A model generated the notes under the pieces. The model made no database searches, was not told the DNA's origin, and saw nothing but the letters and a program-made list of their open reading frames with translations. This document shows positions 44,027-51,941 of a stretch of DNA of 64,000 bases, piece after piece; the first letter of the stretch is position 1, and every line of letters starts with the position of its first letter. Position numbers and translations under genes: made by a program. Source of the stretch: Terrimonas pollutisoli. Lineage in GTDB: Bacteria; Bacteroidota; Bacteroidia; Chitinophagales; Chitinophagaceae. Where the stretch lies: NCBI RefSeq assembly GCF_029360765.1, contig NZ_JARKNA010000010.1:1-64000 (forward strand). Direction: 5' to 3'.

Positions 44027-46390
44027 ATGTATGTACTGAAACGCAATGGCAAGCAGGAAGCCGTTCATTTCGACAAAATCACATCCCGGGTAATGAAATT
44101 AAGTTATGGCCTTACCCTTAAATCGGATGACGTTATTGAAATTGCCAAAAAAGTAATTGTTGGTATTTACAATGGCGTACCGACTACTGAATTGGATAAC
44201 CTGGCCGCAGAAACAGCCGCTTCATTTACTACCAAGCATCCTGATTTTGCAGTATTGGCTGCAAGGATCGCCGTGAGCAACCTGCATAAGAATACGACCA
44301 AGTCTTTTTCAGAAACTGCAAAGCTGCTTTACAATTATATCGACAATAAAACAGGAGAAAAAGCGCCTTTACTGGCTGATGATGTGTACGAAATCATCCA
44401 GCAAAATGCTGATCAGCTCGATGCCTCTATTATCTACGAAAGAGATTATCATTTTGATTTCTTTGGTTTCAAAACCCTGGAAAAATCGTACCTGCTGAAA
44501 GTAAATGGTAAAATAGTTGAACGTCCGCAACATTTGTTTATGCGTGTTGCCTTAGGCATTCATAAAACAGATATCGATGCAGCCATCGAAACTTATAACC
44601 TGATGAGTGAAAAATGGTTTGTGCATGCAACGCCAACCCTGTTCAACTCCGGTACGCCGAAACCACAAATGAGCAGCTGCTTCCTGCAGAGCATGAAAGA
44701 AGACAGCATTGCCGGTATTTATGAAACATTGAAAAATGCGGCGCTTATTTCCCAATCGGCCGGCGGACTCGGCATCAATATTCATAATATCCGTTCAACC
44801 GGTAGCTATATCAAAGGAACCAACGGCACCAGTAATGGCATCATCCCGATGCTGCGTGTATTCAATGATACGGCCCGTTATGTAGACCAGGGCGGCGGTA
44901 AGCGCAAAGGAGCATTTGCCGTTTATCTGGAACCCTGGCATGCAGATGTATTTGAATTTTTGGATCTGCGCAAAAACCATGGTAAAGAAGAAATGAGGGC
45001 AAGAGATCTTTTCCTGGCCCTGTGGATTCCCGATCTCTTTATGAAACGTGTAGAAGCCGACGGCCAGTGGAGTTTGTTCTGCCCCAATGAAGCAAAGAGC
45101 CTGCACACTACTCATGGCGCTGAATTCGAAGCATTGTATGAGCAATACGAAAAAGAAGGAAAGGCAAAGAAAACAATCCCTGCCCGTGACTTGTGGAATG
45201 CTATCCTGGAAGCACAGATAGAAACCGGCAATCCATACATGCTGTATAAAGATGCCGCCAACGAAAAATCAAACCAAAAGAATTTGGGTACGATCCGTTG
45301 CAGCAATCTTTGCACCGAAATCATTGAATACAGTGATGAGAATGAAACAGCAGTTTGTAACCTGGCTTCTATTTCATTACCACGTTTCGTAGAAGGAAAG
45401 AAATTCAACTTCGACAAGTTGCTGGAAGTAACTCAGATCATTACCCGCAATCTGAACAAGATCATAGATAATAATTACTATCCATTAGAAGAAACGAAGA
45501 GAAGTAATTTCCGTCATCGCCCGATCGGAATTGGCGTGCAGGGTTTAGCGGATGTATTTATGTTGCTGGGCTTGCCATTTGAAAGCGACATGGCGAAACT
45601 GCTGAACAAAAATATTTTCGAAACGATCTATTATGCTTCGTTGGTTGCTTCCAATCAGATTGCAAAAGAAGTGGGAGCTTATGAAACATTCGAAGGCTCT
45701 CCGCTGTCAAAAGGTATTTTCCAATTTGATATGTGGAACGTGCAACCCAGCGACCGTTACAACTGGGATGCTTTAAGAGCTGAGATCAAAGAACATGGTG
45801 TAAGAAACTCTTTGCTGCTGGCGCCAATGCCGACGGCCTCTACGTCACAGATTCTTGGTAACAACGAATGCTTCGAGCCCTACACTTCCAATATTTACAA
45901 TCGCCGGGTATTAAGCGGTGAGTTTGTAGTTGTCAATAAACATTTGTTGAAAGACCTGATGAGCCTTGGACTTTGGAACGACAGCATGAAACAGCGTATC
46001 ATCGCTGCAAATGGATCTGTTCAGAATATTGACGAGATACCGGCCAATTTGAAGGAGATTTATAAAACAGTTTGGGAGATCAAGCAACGCTCATTGATTG
46101 ACATGTCGGCTGATCGTGGTGCATTTATCTGCCAGTCACAATCGCTGAACCTGTTTGTAGAGCAACCAAATTTTGCCAAATTGAGCTCGATGCATTTCTA
46201 TACCTGGAAGAAGGGATTGAAAACCGGTATGTATTACCTGAGAACAAAAGCGGCAACAGACGCCGTTAAGTTTACGGTTGACTCATCTGTTATTAAGCAA
46301 ACACAAATAGTTGCCGACAAAGCAGAAGCCATTGAACAAATATCCTGTTCACTGGACAATCCTGAGGGTTGCATCAGCTGCGGATCTTAA
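44027..46390 (+). CDS. nrdA: Ribonucleoside-diphosphate reductase class Ia, large subunit
   Basis: The 787-aa subunit makes deoxyribonucleotides from ribonucleoside diphosphates. An ATP-cone for allosteric control starts the protein (MYVLKRNGKQEAVHFDKITSRV). The active site has the disulfide pair Cys218 (SSCFLQ) and Cys near 444 (AVCNLAS), and the thiyl radical Cys429 in CSNLCTEI. The C-terminal CISCGS (Cys782, Cys785) re-reduces the active site. This is the eukaryote-like class Ia type, independent of B12, though the operon is led by a cobalamin riboswitch. A strong terminator follows. Confidence 0.96.
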   Translation: MYVLKRNGKQEAVHFDKITSRVMKLSYGLTLKSDDVIEIAKKVIVGIYNGVPTTELDNLAAETAASFTTKHPDFAVLAARIAVSNLHKNTTKSFSETAKLLYNYIDNKTGEKAPLLADDVYEIIQQNADQLDASIIYERDYHFDFFGFKTLEKSYLLKVNGKIVERPQHLFMRVALGIHKTDIDAAIETYNLMSEKWFVHATPTLFNSGTPKPQMSSCFLQSMKEDSIAGIYETLKNAALISQSAGGLGINIHNIRSTGSYIKGTNGTSNGIIPMLRVFNDTARYVDQGGGKRKGAFAVYLEPWHADVFEFLDLRKNHGKEEMRARDLFLALWIPDLFMKRVEADGQWSLFCPNEAKSLHTTHGAEFEALYEQYEKEGKAKKTIPARDLWNAILEAQIETGNPYMLYKDAANEKSNQKNLGTIRCSNLCTEIIEYSDENETAVCNLASISLPRFVEGKKFNFDKLLEVTQIITRNLNKIIDNNYYPLEETKRSNFRHRPIGIGVQGLADVFMLLGLPFESDMAKLLNKNIFETIYYASLVASNQIAKEVGAYETFEGSPLSKGIFQFDMWNVQPSDRYNWDALRAEIKEHGVRNSLLLAPMPTASTSQILGNNECFEPYTSNIYNRRVLSGEFVVVNKHLLKDLMSLGLWNDSMKQRIIAANGSVQNIDEIPANLKEIYKTVWEIKQRSLIDMSADRGAFICQSQSLNLFVEQPNFAKLSSMHFYTWKKGLKTGMYYLRTKAATDAVKFTVDSSVIKQTQIVADKAEAIEQISCSLDNPEGCISCGS

Positions 46391-46413
46391 TACTTGCTAA
46401 CTGGTCTATATAC

Positions 46414-46446
46414 AAGCGGAACAAATTAAATGTTCCGCTTTTTTTA
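46414..46446 (+). terminator. Terminator of the nrdBA operon
   Basis: AAGCGGAACA (46414-46423) pairs with TGTTCCGCTT (46431-46440) around AATTAAA, followed by T through 46446. It separates nrdA from ferritin. Confidence 0.92.
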
Positions 46447-46501
46447 TTCCTGCTTTTTCTACATTTAATTTTAGACTTAACTTGTAGTAAAATCTATTGC
46501 T

Positions 46502-47026
46502 ATGTTATCAAAACCTATACAGGAAGCACTCAACAGCCAGGTGCAAATGGAAGCCGAATCTTCACAAGCGTACCTGGCTATGGCATCATGGGCTGAAATT
46601 CAACCAGGATTGCAGGGAGTAACTGATTTTTTTTACAAACAATCGGATGAAGAAAGGATACACATGCTGAAGTTGATCCGCTTTATCAACGAGCGGGGCG
46701 GGTTTGCCGTTGTTCCCGCATTGGCTCAACCTATTATTACATTTAAGTCACTGAAATTCGTTTTTGACGAATTCCTGAATCACGAATTGAAAGTAAGCAA
46801 TAGCATCAATGATCTCGTACACCTTTCACTTTCTGAAAAAGACTACGCTACCCATAATTTCCTGCAGTGGTATGTGAATGAGCAAATGGAAGAAGAACAT
46901 ACTGCCCGTACACTAAATGATAAACTGGAACTGGTAGGCGATGATAAAGGAGGCTTGTATTTATTTGACAGGGATATTATGATGTACCGGGGACCAGGCG
47001 GAGGAGGAAAGAAAAAGAAAAGATAA
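46502..47026 (+). CDS. ftnA: Bacterial non-heme ferritin
   Basis: The 174-aa ferritin stores iron as ferric mineral in a 24-mer shell. Ferroxidase residues are in place: Glu near 18 (MEAESSQAYLAMASWAE), the E-x-x-H pair in DEERIHM near 50, and EQMEEEHTARTL near 130. The C-terminal tail is unusual, with GPGGGGKKKKR, a glycine then lysine run not common in FtnA. It has its own transcript after the nrdA terminator. No clear promoter box was found; TACATTTA at 46460-46467 is one base off. Its role fits the iron-uptake genes nearby. Confidence 0.93.
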   Translation: MLSKPIQEALNSQVQMEAESSQAYLAMASWAEIQPGLQGVTDFFYKQSDEERIHMLKLIRFINERGGFAVVPALAQPIITFKSLKFVFDEFLNHELKVSNSINDLVHLSLSEKDYATHNFLQWYVNEQMEEEHTARTLNDKLELVGDDKGGLYLFDRDIMMYRGPGGGGKKKKR

Positions 47027-47040
47027 TCAGAGTAAAAAAA

Positions 47041-47133
47041 CAATGTTCAATTCTCAACGTTCAATGGTCAATTTTCAATTGACGAATTCCTAAAGTTGAG
47101 CATTGAGAATTGAACATTGAAGATTGAACATTC
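47041..47133. repeat. Inverted AT-rich repeat between ferritin and receptor D
   Basis: Units such as ATGTTCAATTCTCAACGTTC on the left are mirrored by GAGAATTGAACATTGAAG and GATTGAACATT on the right, with a short central spacer. It lies between two convergent genes and could form a long imperfect hairpin. It may also serve as a terminator for either gene. Confidence 0.65.
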
Positions 47134-47143
47134 TCACCCGTTC

Positions 47144-49312
47144 TTAAAGCTTCAATTTAATTCCGCCATTTATCACAAACCCATCCAACGGCGCATAAAT
47201 ATCTTTGAACACCGGGTTATCGATCGATCCTGTATAAATGCTGCCAAATCTTGTTTGCCTTGTATCGAGAAAATTTTCAAAATTGATATACAAAGAAAAT
47301 TTCTCCCAAAGTTTTTCCACCATGAAGCCATTGATCCAATAAGGTTTGCCGGTGCTGCCATCGCTTAGCTTTTGTTTGCTGAAATAATAACCTTCCAATC
47401 CAATCTTCCATTTATCTTCCACTTCATACAACAATACCGAATTGAACCGGTGCCTTGATGTGAGATAATTTTCTGTTTTACTATTTCCTTCATGCAGGTA
47501 AGCTTTAGTAAATGTATAACCCAGGAATAATTTAAAATCACTATAGCCCAATTTAACATTGGTTTCCATTCCCCGGCTATCAATATGACCACTCATTGTA
47601 TAAAATCGATAGTTGTTACCATCCGGTTGCAACAATAAAGGATCGGCAATGCGGGTATAAAAGAAAAGATGATTGATGCTGAAACTCACATCGCCATCAG
47701 CAAATCTTGTTTTATAATTGATATCTGCATTTACACCATAGCTGCGTTCCAGTTTATTCGTGTTATCATCTACCGGCAATACATTTTTATATTGCAGCCT
47801 TTCACTTTCTTCTGTAAAGATGGTTGGCGTTTTATAACCCAATCCGCCGCCTATGCGGGACGAGAGTTCGGGAGTAAAATTGAACAGGGCGGAGATTCTT
47901 GGTAAAAATGCAAATCCATAATCCCTTACCTGGTCGCCTCTTAAGCCCGTCTCCACACTAAACTTATTGGTGAGCTTCAGATTGTTTTGTACAAAAGCAC
48001 CTATTGTTATTTGGTCATAATTTCTCAAGGGAGTTGACGTAGTTTTCACCTCACTGAAATGATCGGTATAAAGATTGAGGCCGGTAATCCATTCTGACCT
48101 GTCACCATGATAAGCATAAGTGGCTTCCGTAAAAGTTCCATTTTGTGTGCCATTAAATATATATCCCGGCAAACTCATCACCCGCTTAAAGTGATTGAAG
48201 CTGTTCTTTACTGTTATGTGGCTGCATTTACCAAAACGATGTTCCAAGCTGAATTGAGTACTGATACGATCACTGTTGTTTTTTTCAAAAAAGCCTGCTG
48301 ATTTTTTTCCTTTGATGAAATCAACATCACCACCAGTTCTGTCTTCAGTAGTTAGATTTACTCCCAAATTCAATTGAGTATTCTTGTTGACGTACGCAAA
48401 GAATTTAGGATTTAATGTATATCGTTCAAATTTTGGGATAGCAGTTAAACCTATATCCGCCGGATCGTATGCTTTATTACTATTTCTTGAAGCGAATATC
48501 GTCGTTCCAATTTTTCCAAATCTTCGTCCAAAAAATCCGCTGGTGTTTAAACCACCGCCTGAAGTGGCATCCAGGTGAAATTTCAATTCTCTTTCTTCTG
48601 CTGGTGTTTTGGAGATCAGGTTGACCAGGCCCGCGATTGCCCCACCGCCGTATAAAGTGGAGGCAGATCCTTTGATCACCTCGAACTGCTTAAGGTCTAA
48701 AGGAGGTGTTTGCAACAAGCCCAGGCCACTGCTGAAGCCTGCATATAAAGGCAATCCGTCTTTCAAAATTTGTGTGTACCCGCCGTCAAGACCTTGTATG
48801 CGAATAGATGCGTTGGCTGAAGTAGCAGAAGTTTGTTGGGTTTGAATACCCGTACTTTCCGTTAATACCATCCGGATATCACCCGGTTTCATATTAGCCT
48901 TTTCATCCAATTCCTCCCCGGCGATAAACTCGATCCTTGTTGGAATGTTCTGTATGGTTCTCGTACTCCTGGTGGATTGAACAATCACTTCTTCCTCTTC
49001 CTCCTCTTCTTCGGCCCGCAATAAAATTTCATATGGCTCCGCTCCCGCATAGGGAATGTTTATGTTTTCATGCCTGGATTGAAACCCGGTATACGAAAAA
49101 CGAAAAATGTATTTTCCGGCAGCCAGCCCGGTAAATGTCGCAAGCCCTGCTGTATCTGCCGCAGTTCCTTTTTTAAATGCTACGATCAAAGCGGAAGCTC
49201 CTGCCAATGGTTCGAAGGTTTCAGCATTTTTTATTGAAAAACTGATGGAATGTTGTGCGAGTAATGTAGTACTGCAAATCATTGCAGCCACACATAGCAA
49301 TATTTGTTTCAT
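47144..49312 (-). CDS. TonB-dependent receptor D with acidic linker
   Basis: The 722-aa receptor has a signal peptide ending STTLLAQHS, a carboxypeptidase-regulatory domain at ~23-95, and then an uninterrupted run of eight Glu just before VIVQSTRSTRTIQNIPTRIEFI, the start of the plug. The plug goes on with IRIQGLDGGYTQILKDGLPLYAGFSSGLGLLQTPP and VIKGSASTLYGGGAIAGLVNLISK, and the barrel ends VINGGIKLKL. The ligand is unknown; it is closer to the general siderophore/vitamin group than to receptors A-C. It lacks the shared 48-bp operator. It follows a Cys-rich peptide gene by 57 nt, probably one transcript. Confidence 0.88.
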   Translation of the reverse strand: MKQILLCVAAMICSTTLLAQHSISFSIKNAETFEPLAGASALIVAFKKGTAADTAGLATFTGLAAGKYIFRFSYTGFQSRHENINIPYAGAEPYEILLRAEEEEEEEEVIVQSTRSTRTIQNIPTRIEFIAGEELDEKANMKPGDIRMVLTESTGIQTQQTSATSANASIRIQGLDGGYTQILKDGLPLYAGFSSGLGLLQTPPLDLKQFEVIKGSASTLYGGGAIAGLVNLISKTPAEERELKFHLDATSGGGLNTSGFFGRRFGKIGTTIFASRNSNKAYDPADIGLTAIPKFERYTLNPKFFAYVNKNTQLNLGVNLTTEDRTGGDVDFIKGKKSAGFFEKNNSDRISTQFSLEHRFGKCSHITVKNSFNHFKRVMSLPGYIFNGTQNGTFTEATYAYHGDRSEWITGLNLYTDHFSEVKTTSTPLRNYDQITIGAFVQNNLKLTNKFSVETGLRGDQVRDYGFAFLPRISALFNFTPELSSRIGGGLGYKTPTIFTEESERLQYKNVLPVDDNTNKLERSYGVNADINYKTRFADGDVSFSINHLFFYTRIADPLLLQPDGNNYRFYTMSGHIDSRGMETNVKLGYSDFKLFLGYTFTKAYLHEGNSKTENYLTSRHRFNSVLLYEVEDKWKIGLEGYYFSKQKLSDGSTGKPYWINGFMVEKLWEKFSLYINFENFLDTRQTRFGSIYTGSIDNPVFKDIYAPLDGFVINGGIKLKL

Positions 49313-49369
49313 GCGTAAGAATTAGGTTAATAATATAAAAATCTCCGTCATCCGACGGCGATAACAGTA

Positions 49370-49681
49370 TTAACCCAACCGGGGTGGTTGCCAAAACTCG
49401 TAATGAACATCGGGGATTATTGAAGGGATAAATCCCGTATAAACTTGTAGCACCGGTAAAGAAATAACTTCAAAGTGAACTGTATCGATTGTAACCGAAA
49501 CGGCGGCACATCCTTCACAATTAAAAAAGGGCGAACAGTTGCCGCAATCCTCGTCACCATTTTCATGAGCGGCCAATTGCTCCGTTTTTGCTTTATCATC
49601 CGGACAGTCATCCACCAGGCAGCAAGGAAATACTGCCAGCAGTAACATATAAAAGGATAATATATAAGCAAACCATTTCAT
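49370..49681 (-). CDS. Small Cys-rich exported protein (DUF6660-like)
   Basis: The 103-aa protein has a signal-like start MKWFAYILSFYMLLLAVFP and then cysteines at 20, 21, 26, 46, 49, 55 and 58, including CxxC pairs (CGNC, CEGC). The pattern and size resemble the Bacteroidota family DUF6660, often found beside TonB receptors. The Cys-rich acidic core (DDCPDDK, ENGDEDCGNC) suggests metal binding at the cell envelope, but this is inference. It is 57 nt upstream of receptor D and likely co-transcribed, with an exact -7 box only 7 nt before its ATG. Confidence 0.65.
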   Translation of the reverse strand: MKWFAYILSFYMLLLAVFPCCLVDDCPDDKAKTEQLAAHENGDEDCGNCSPFFNCEGCAAVSVTIDTVHFEVISLPVLQVYTGFIPSIIPDVHYEFWQPPRLG

Positions 49682-49688
49682 GAAGATG

Positions 49689-49696
49689 CAAAACTA
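49689..49696 (-). promoter_or_regulatory. Bacteroidota -7 box, near-leaderless, for the Cys-rich gene
   Basis: Minus-strand TAGTTTTG matches TAnnTTTG exactly, with only seven nt (CATCTTC) between it and the ATG. Transcription would start at or next to the start codon. Confidence 0.5.
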
Positions 49697-49753
49697 AAAC
49701 CGTGATGGAAACAAGAAAAATATAAGGAGGAATTTATTATCGCAACAACAGTT

Positions 49754-50022
49754 CAACCCTCCTAAATCCTCCCTAAAGGGAGGACTTATCAACGCACAGC
49801 CCTCGCTTGTCGAAAATTCTTCAATGTAACCGGAGTCTGTCGAAAACTTTGTTATGTGACCGGAATCTTCGAAAATCCTGATAGAGATATTGAGTTGATG
49901 TGGTAGTGATGCAACCGGGATTAGTGACAGAGCATCGTCCTTTTGAGAAGATATCTTCGCAAAGTAAGGGCTGTGTATAGCGAAGTCTTACGCCAGTTGG
50001 CGGAGAGATTTAGAAGGGATCC
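49754..50022. repeat. Composite palindromic repeat region (element 2)
   Basis: The left part holds CCTAAATCCTCCC/GGGAGGACTT and CACAGCCCTCGCTTGTCG, then CGAAAATTCTT, CGAAAACTTTG and CGAAAATCCTG units, and AGTTGATGTGGTAG. The right end (49969-50017), read on the minus strand, repeats CTAAATCTCTCCGCCAACTG, GACTTCG and CACAGCCCTTACTTTGC. The region thus contains two inverted copies of the element that is also present in ileS and recQ, plus blocks shared with 10236-10530. No protein is encoded. Confidence 0.75.
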
Positions 50023-50964
50023 CTATCTCAACAACAGCTCACAAGGTTTTAAACCTGTGTGCTTTTTAAATGCTGTAGAAAAATGTGAAATAGAAGAATA
50101 ACCTAGGAGCATAGAAACCTCGGTAACACTCAGTCCTTTTTCATATAAAAGAAAACGGGCATGTTCCATTCGCTGGCTTTGATAAAAATCGAAAATGGTA
50201 GAACCGAACATTTCTTTAAACCCTTTTTTCAGGTAGCATTCATTCATCGCCACCTTACGGCTCAACTCCTTAATGGTAATAGGTTCGCCGATATGCTGGA
50301 TTAATATTTCCCTCGCCCTGGTTACTTTTTCCCGGTCGGCTTCATTAGCCAGGAACTTGCAGTTGATCACATCAATCTCTTTATCGCCAATCATGCAATC
50401 CATGCTGTACAGCAACAGCATCTGCATCTGCGCATTGATAAAGATATTTTCCAGGCTATCGGTATAGTTATGATTGAGTAATGACTCGATCACCATTCTT
50501 GTCTTACTGCAAAGAGGTAGTATTTTGGTAAATGAAGACTCTCTTTTAAAATTCAATATATCCTCACTTAACGTATCGTTTGAGTTCCGGGGCTTTACAA
50601 ATTGTGATAATAATGCAGGTGAAAACCGAAAACCCAGTACATCAATGCTTTCTTCTTTATCAGCACAATTATTGGAGATGCCTGCTTTGCACTTGTTGCA
50701 TTCAGTTCCCCTGGACCGGCAATACATATTACCGGCTACGCAAAACTTCAACTCCAGGTAATTTTTTCCCGGATCTTTTTTCTCGTAATGGTACACCATG
50801 ATCCCGGTATCTTCAATATTCCATTGAATATTTCTGCCGTATCGTTTAATGGAATACTGTACTGAGCCCGGCATTTGCTGTTCTTTCTCCTGCAAAAGCA
50901 GGAGCTGCTCCTGCATAGGAGCTTGCTTGTAAGCCAGCGTTAATATATCCGGGGGATTGAACAT
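50023..50964 (-). CDS. PchR-like AraC-family transcriptional regulator
   Basis: The 313-aa regulator has a C-terminal AraC HTH pair: TIKELSRKVAMNECYLKKGFKEMFGSTIFDFYQSQRMEHARFLL and LSVTEVSMLLGYSSISHFSTAFKKHTGLKPCELL. The closest well-known type is PchR of siderophore systems. Its N-terminal half has five cysteines within residues 75-100 (C75, C82, C89, C92, C100), which could sense iron, another metal or redox. The start chosen is the ATG at 50964 (MFNPPDILTL), six nt from an exact -7 box. It is the only AraC-type regulator in the window and so the natural candidate for the direct-repeat operators of receptors A-C, about 9-17 kb away. That link is inference. Confidence 0.85.
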   Translation of the reverse strand: MFNPPDILTLAYKQAPMQEQLLLLQEKEQQMPGSVQYSIKRYGRNIQWNIEDTGIMVYHYEKKDPGKNYLELKFCVAGNMYCRSRGTECNKCKAGISNNCADKEESIDVLGFRFSPALLSQFVKPRNSNDTLSEDILNFKRESSFTKILPLCSKTRMVIESLLNHNYTDSLENIFINAQMQMLLLYSMDCMIGDKEIDVINCKFLANEADREKVTRAREILIQHIGEPITIKELSRKVAMNECYLKKGFKEMFGSTIFDFYQSQRMEHARFLLYEKGLSVTEVSMLLGYSSISHFSTAFKKHTGLKPCELLLR

Positions 50965-50970
50965 GAGTTG

Positions 50971-50978
50971 CAAATTTA
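50971..50978 (-). promoter_or_regulatory. Bacteroidota -7 box, near-leaderless, for the AraC regulator
   Basis: Minus-strand TAAATTTG matches TAnnTTTG exactly, with six nt (CAACTC) to the ATG at 50964. The longer in-frame start would lie upstream of the transcription start. Confidence 0.5.
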
Positions 50979-51063
50979 CAGTCCAAACACCGATTTTGAA
51001 CACTGATCTTAATCAAAAGCAGGTTTTACCGCCGGGTTTTAAAAAAAATCCATTTTTTGGCCG

Positions 51064-51121
51064 TCCCGATAGCTATCGGGATTACCTTTGCACGGTCTCC
51101 GCTTATGGCGGAGGTTTTTTT
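51064..51121 (+). promoter_or_regulatory. lpxA promoter with palindrome and terminator-like hairpin
   Basis: Three items sit in sequence before lpxA: the perfect palindrome TCCCGATAGCTATCGGGA (51064-51081), an exact -7 box TACCTTTG (51083-51090), and a hairpin CTCCGC/GCGGAG (51097-51113) followed by GTTTTTTT. The hairpin falls at the predicted 5' end of the transcript. It could be a stabilising stem or an attenuator, or a relic of repeat insertion. Confidence 0.6.
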
Positions 51122-51134
51122 ATATAAAAACTGC

Positions 51135-51941
51135 ATGATTCATCCACATACCTATATTCACCCGAATGCAAAGCTGGCAACTAACGTAAAGGTTGATCCT
51201 TTTACAGTTATACATCAGGATGTGGAGATTGGTGAAGGCACCTGGATAGGATCCAATGTGACGATTATGGAAGGTGCCAGGATCGGTAAAAATTGCCGGA
51301 TTTTCCCCGGTGCCGTGTTAGGAGCCATACCCCAGGACAGAAAATTCGACGGCGAAAGAACTACCGTTGAAATTGGCGATAATTGCACAATTCGTGAATT
51401 CGTGACCATTCACCGTGGTACCTCAGACCGGATGAAAACGGTGGTGGGTAATAATTGCTGGATATTGGCTTATAGCCATATAGGCCACGACTGTATTATT
51501 GGGGATAATTGTACCATCAGCAACAATTCGCAATTAGCAGGGCATGTGGTGTTGGGCGACTGGGTGGGTCTGGGAGGCGTTTGCGCTATTCACCAGTTTG
51601 TGCATGTAGGATCACATTCATTTATATCAGGCGGCTCCCTGGTGGGAAAAGATGTGCCGCCATATATCAAGGCTGCCCGCCAGCCACTTAGCTATGCCGG
51701 TGTTAATTCCGTTGGTCTCAAAAGACGTGGCTTCACGGTTGAGAAGATCAATCATATTCTTGATATCTACCGCATCCTGTATAATAAAGGGCTAAATACT
51801 TCGCAGGCACTGGAATTTTTAGAAGAAGAATTTCCGGCCACCGACGAGAGAGATGAAATTGTGACTTTCATCAATGAAAGCACCCGGGGCATCATCAAAC
51901 GTTTTTCAAAAGCCAACGGCGATGAAGATAATTCTCTCTGA
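51135..51941 (+). CDS. lpxA: UDP-N-acetylglucosamine acyltransferase
   Basis: The 268-aa enzyme performs the first step of lipid A synthesis, moving a 3-hydroxyacyl chain from ACP to UDP-GlcNAc in the cytoplasm. The left-handed beta-helix hexapeptide repeats are plain (IGEGTWIGSNVTIMEGARIGKNC). The catalytic His is near residue 118 in YSHIGHDCIIGDN, and GVNSVGLKRRGF marks the C-terminal helical part. The start is the ATG at 51135 (MIHPHTYIHP); the longer frame from 51057 runs through the promoter palindrome. It overlaps the following ABC ATPase gene by 20 nt, showing translational coupling. Confidence 0.95.
   Translation: MIHPHTYIHPNAKLATNVKVDPFTVIHQDVEIGEGTWIGSNVTIMEGARIGKNCRIFPGAVLGAIPQDRKFDGERTTVEIGDNCTIREFVTIHRGTSDRMKTVVGNNCWILAYSHIGHDCIIGDNCTISNNSQLAGHVVLGDWVGLGGVCAIHQFVHVGSHSFISGGSLVGKDVPPYIKAARQPLSYAGVNSVGLKRRGFTVEKINHILDIYRILYNKGLNTSQALEFLEEEFPATDERDEIVTFINESTRGIIKRFSKANGDEDNSL

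Noticed and set aside
51057..51134. Upstream extension of lpxA
   Set aside because: It would translate the promoter, palindrome and hairpin; the family N-terminus begins at 51135.
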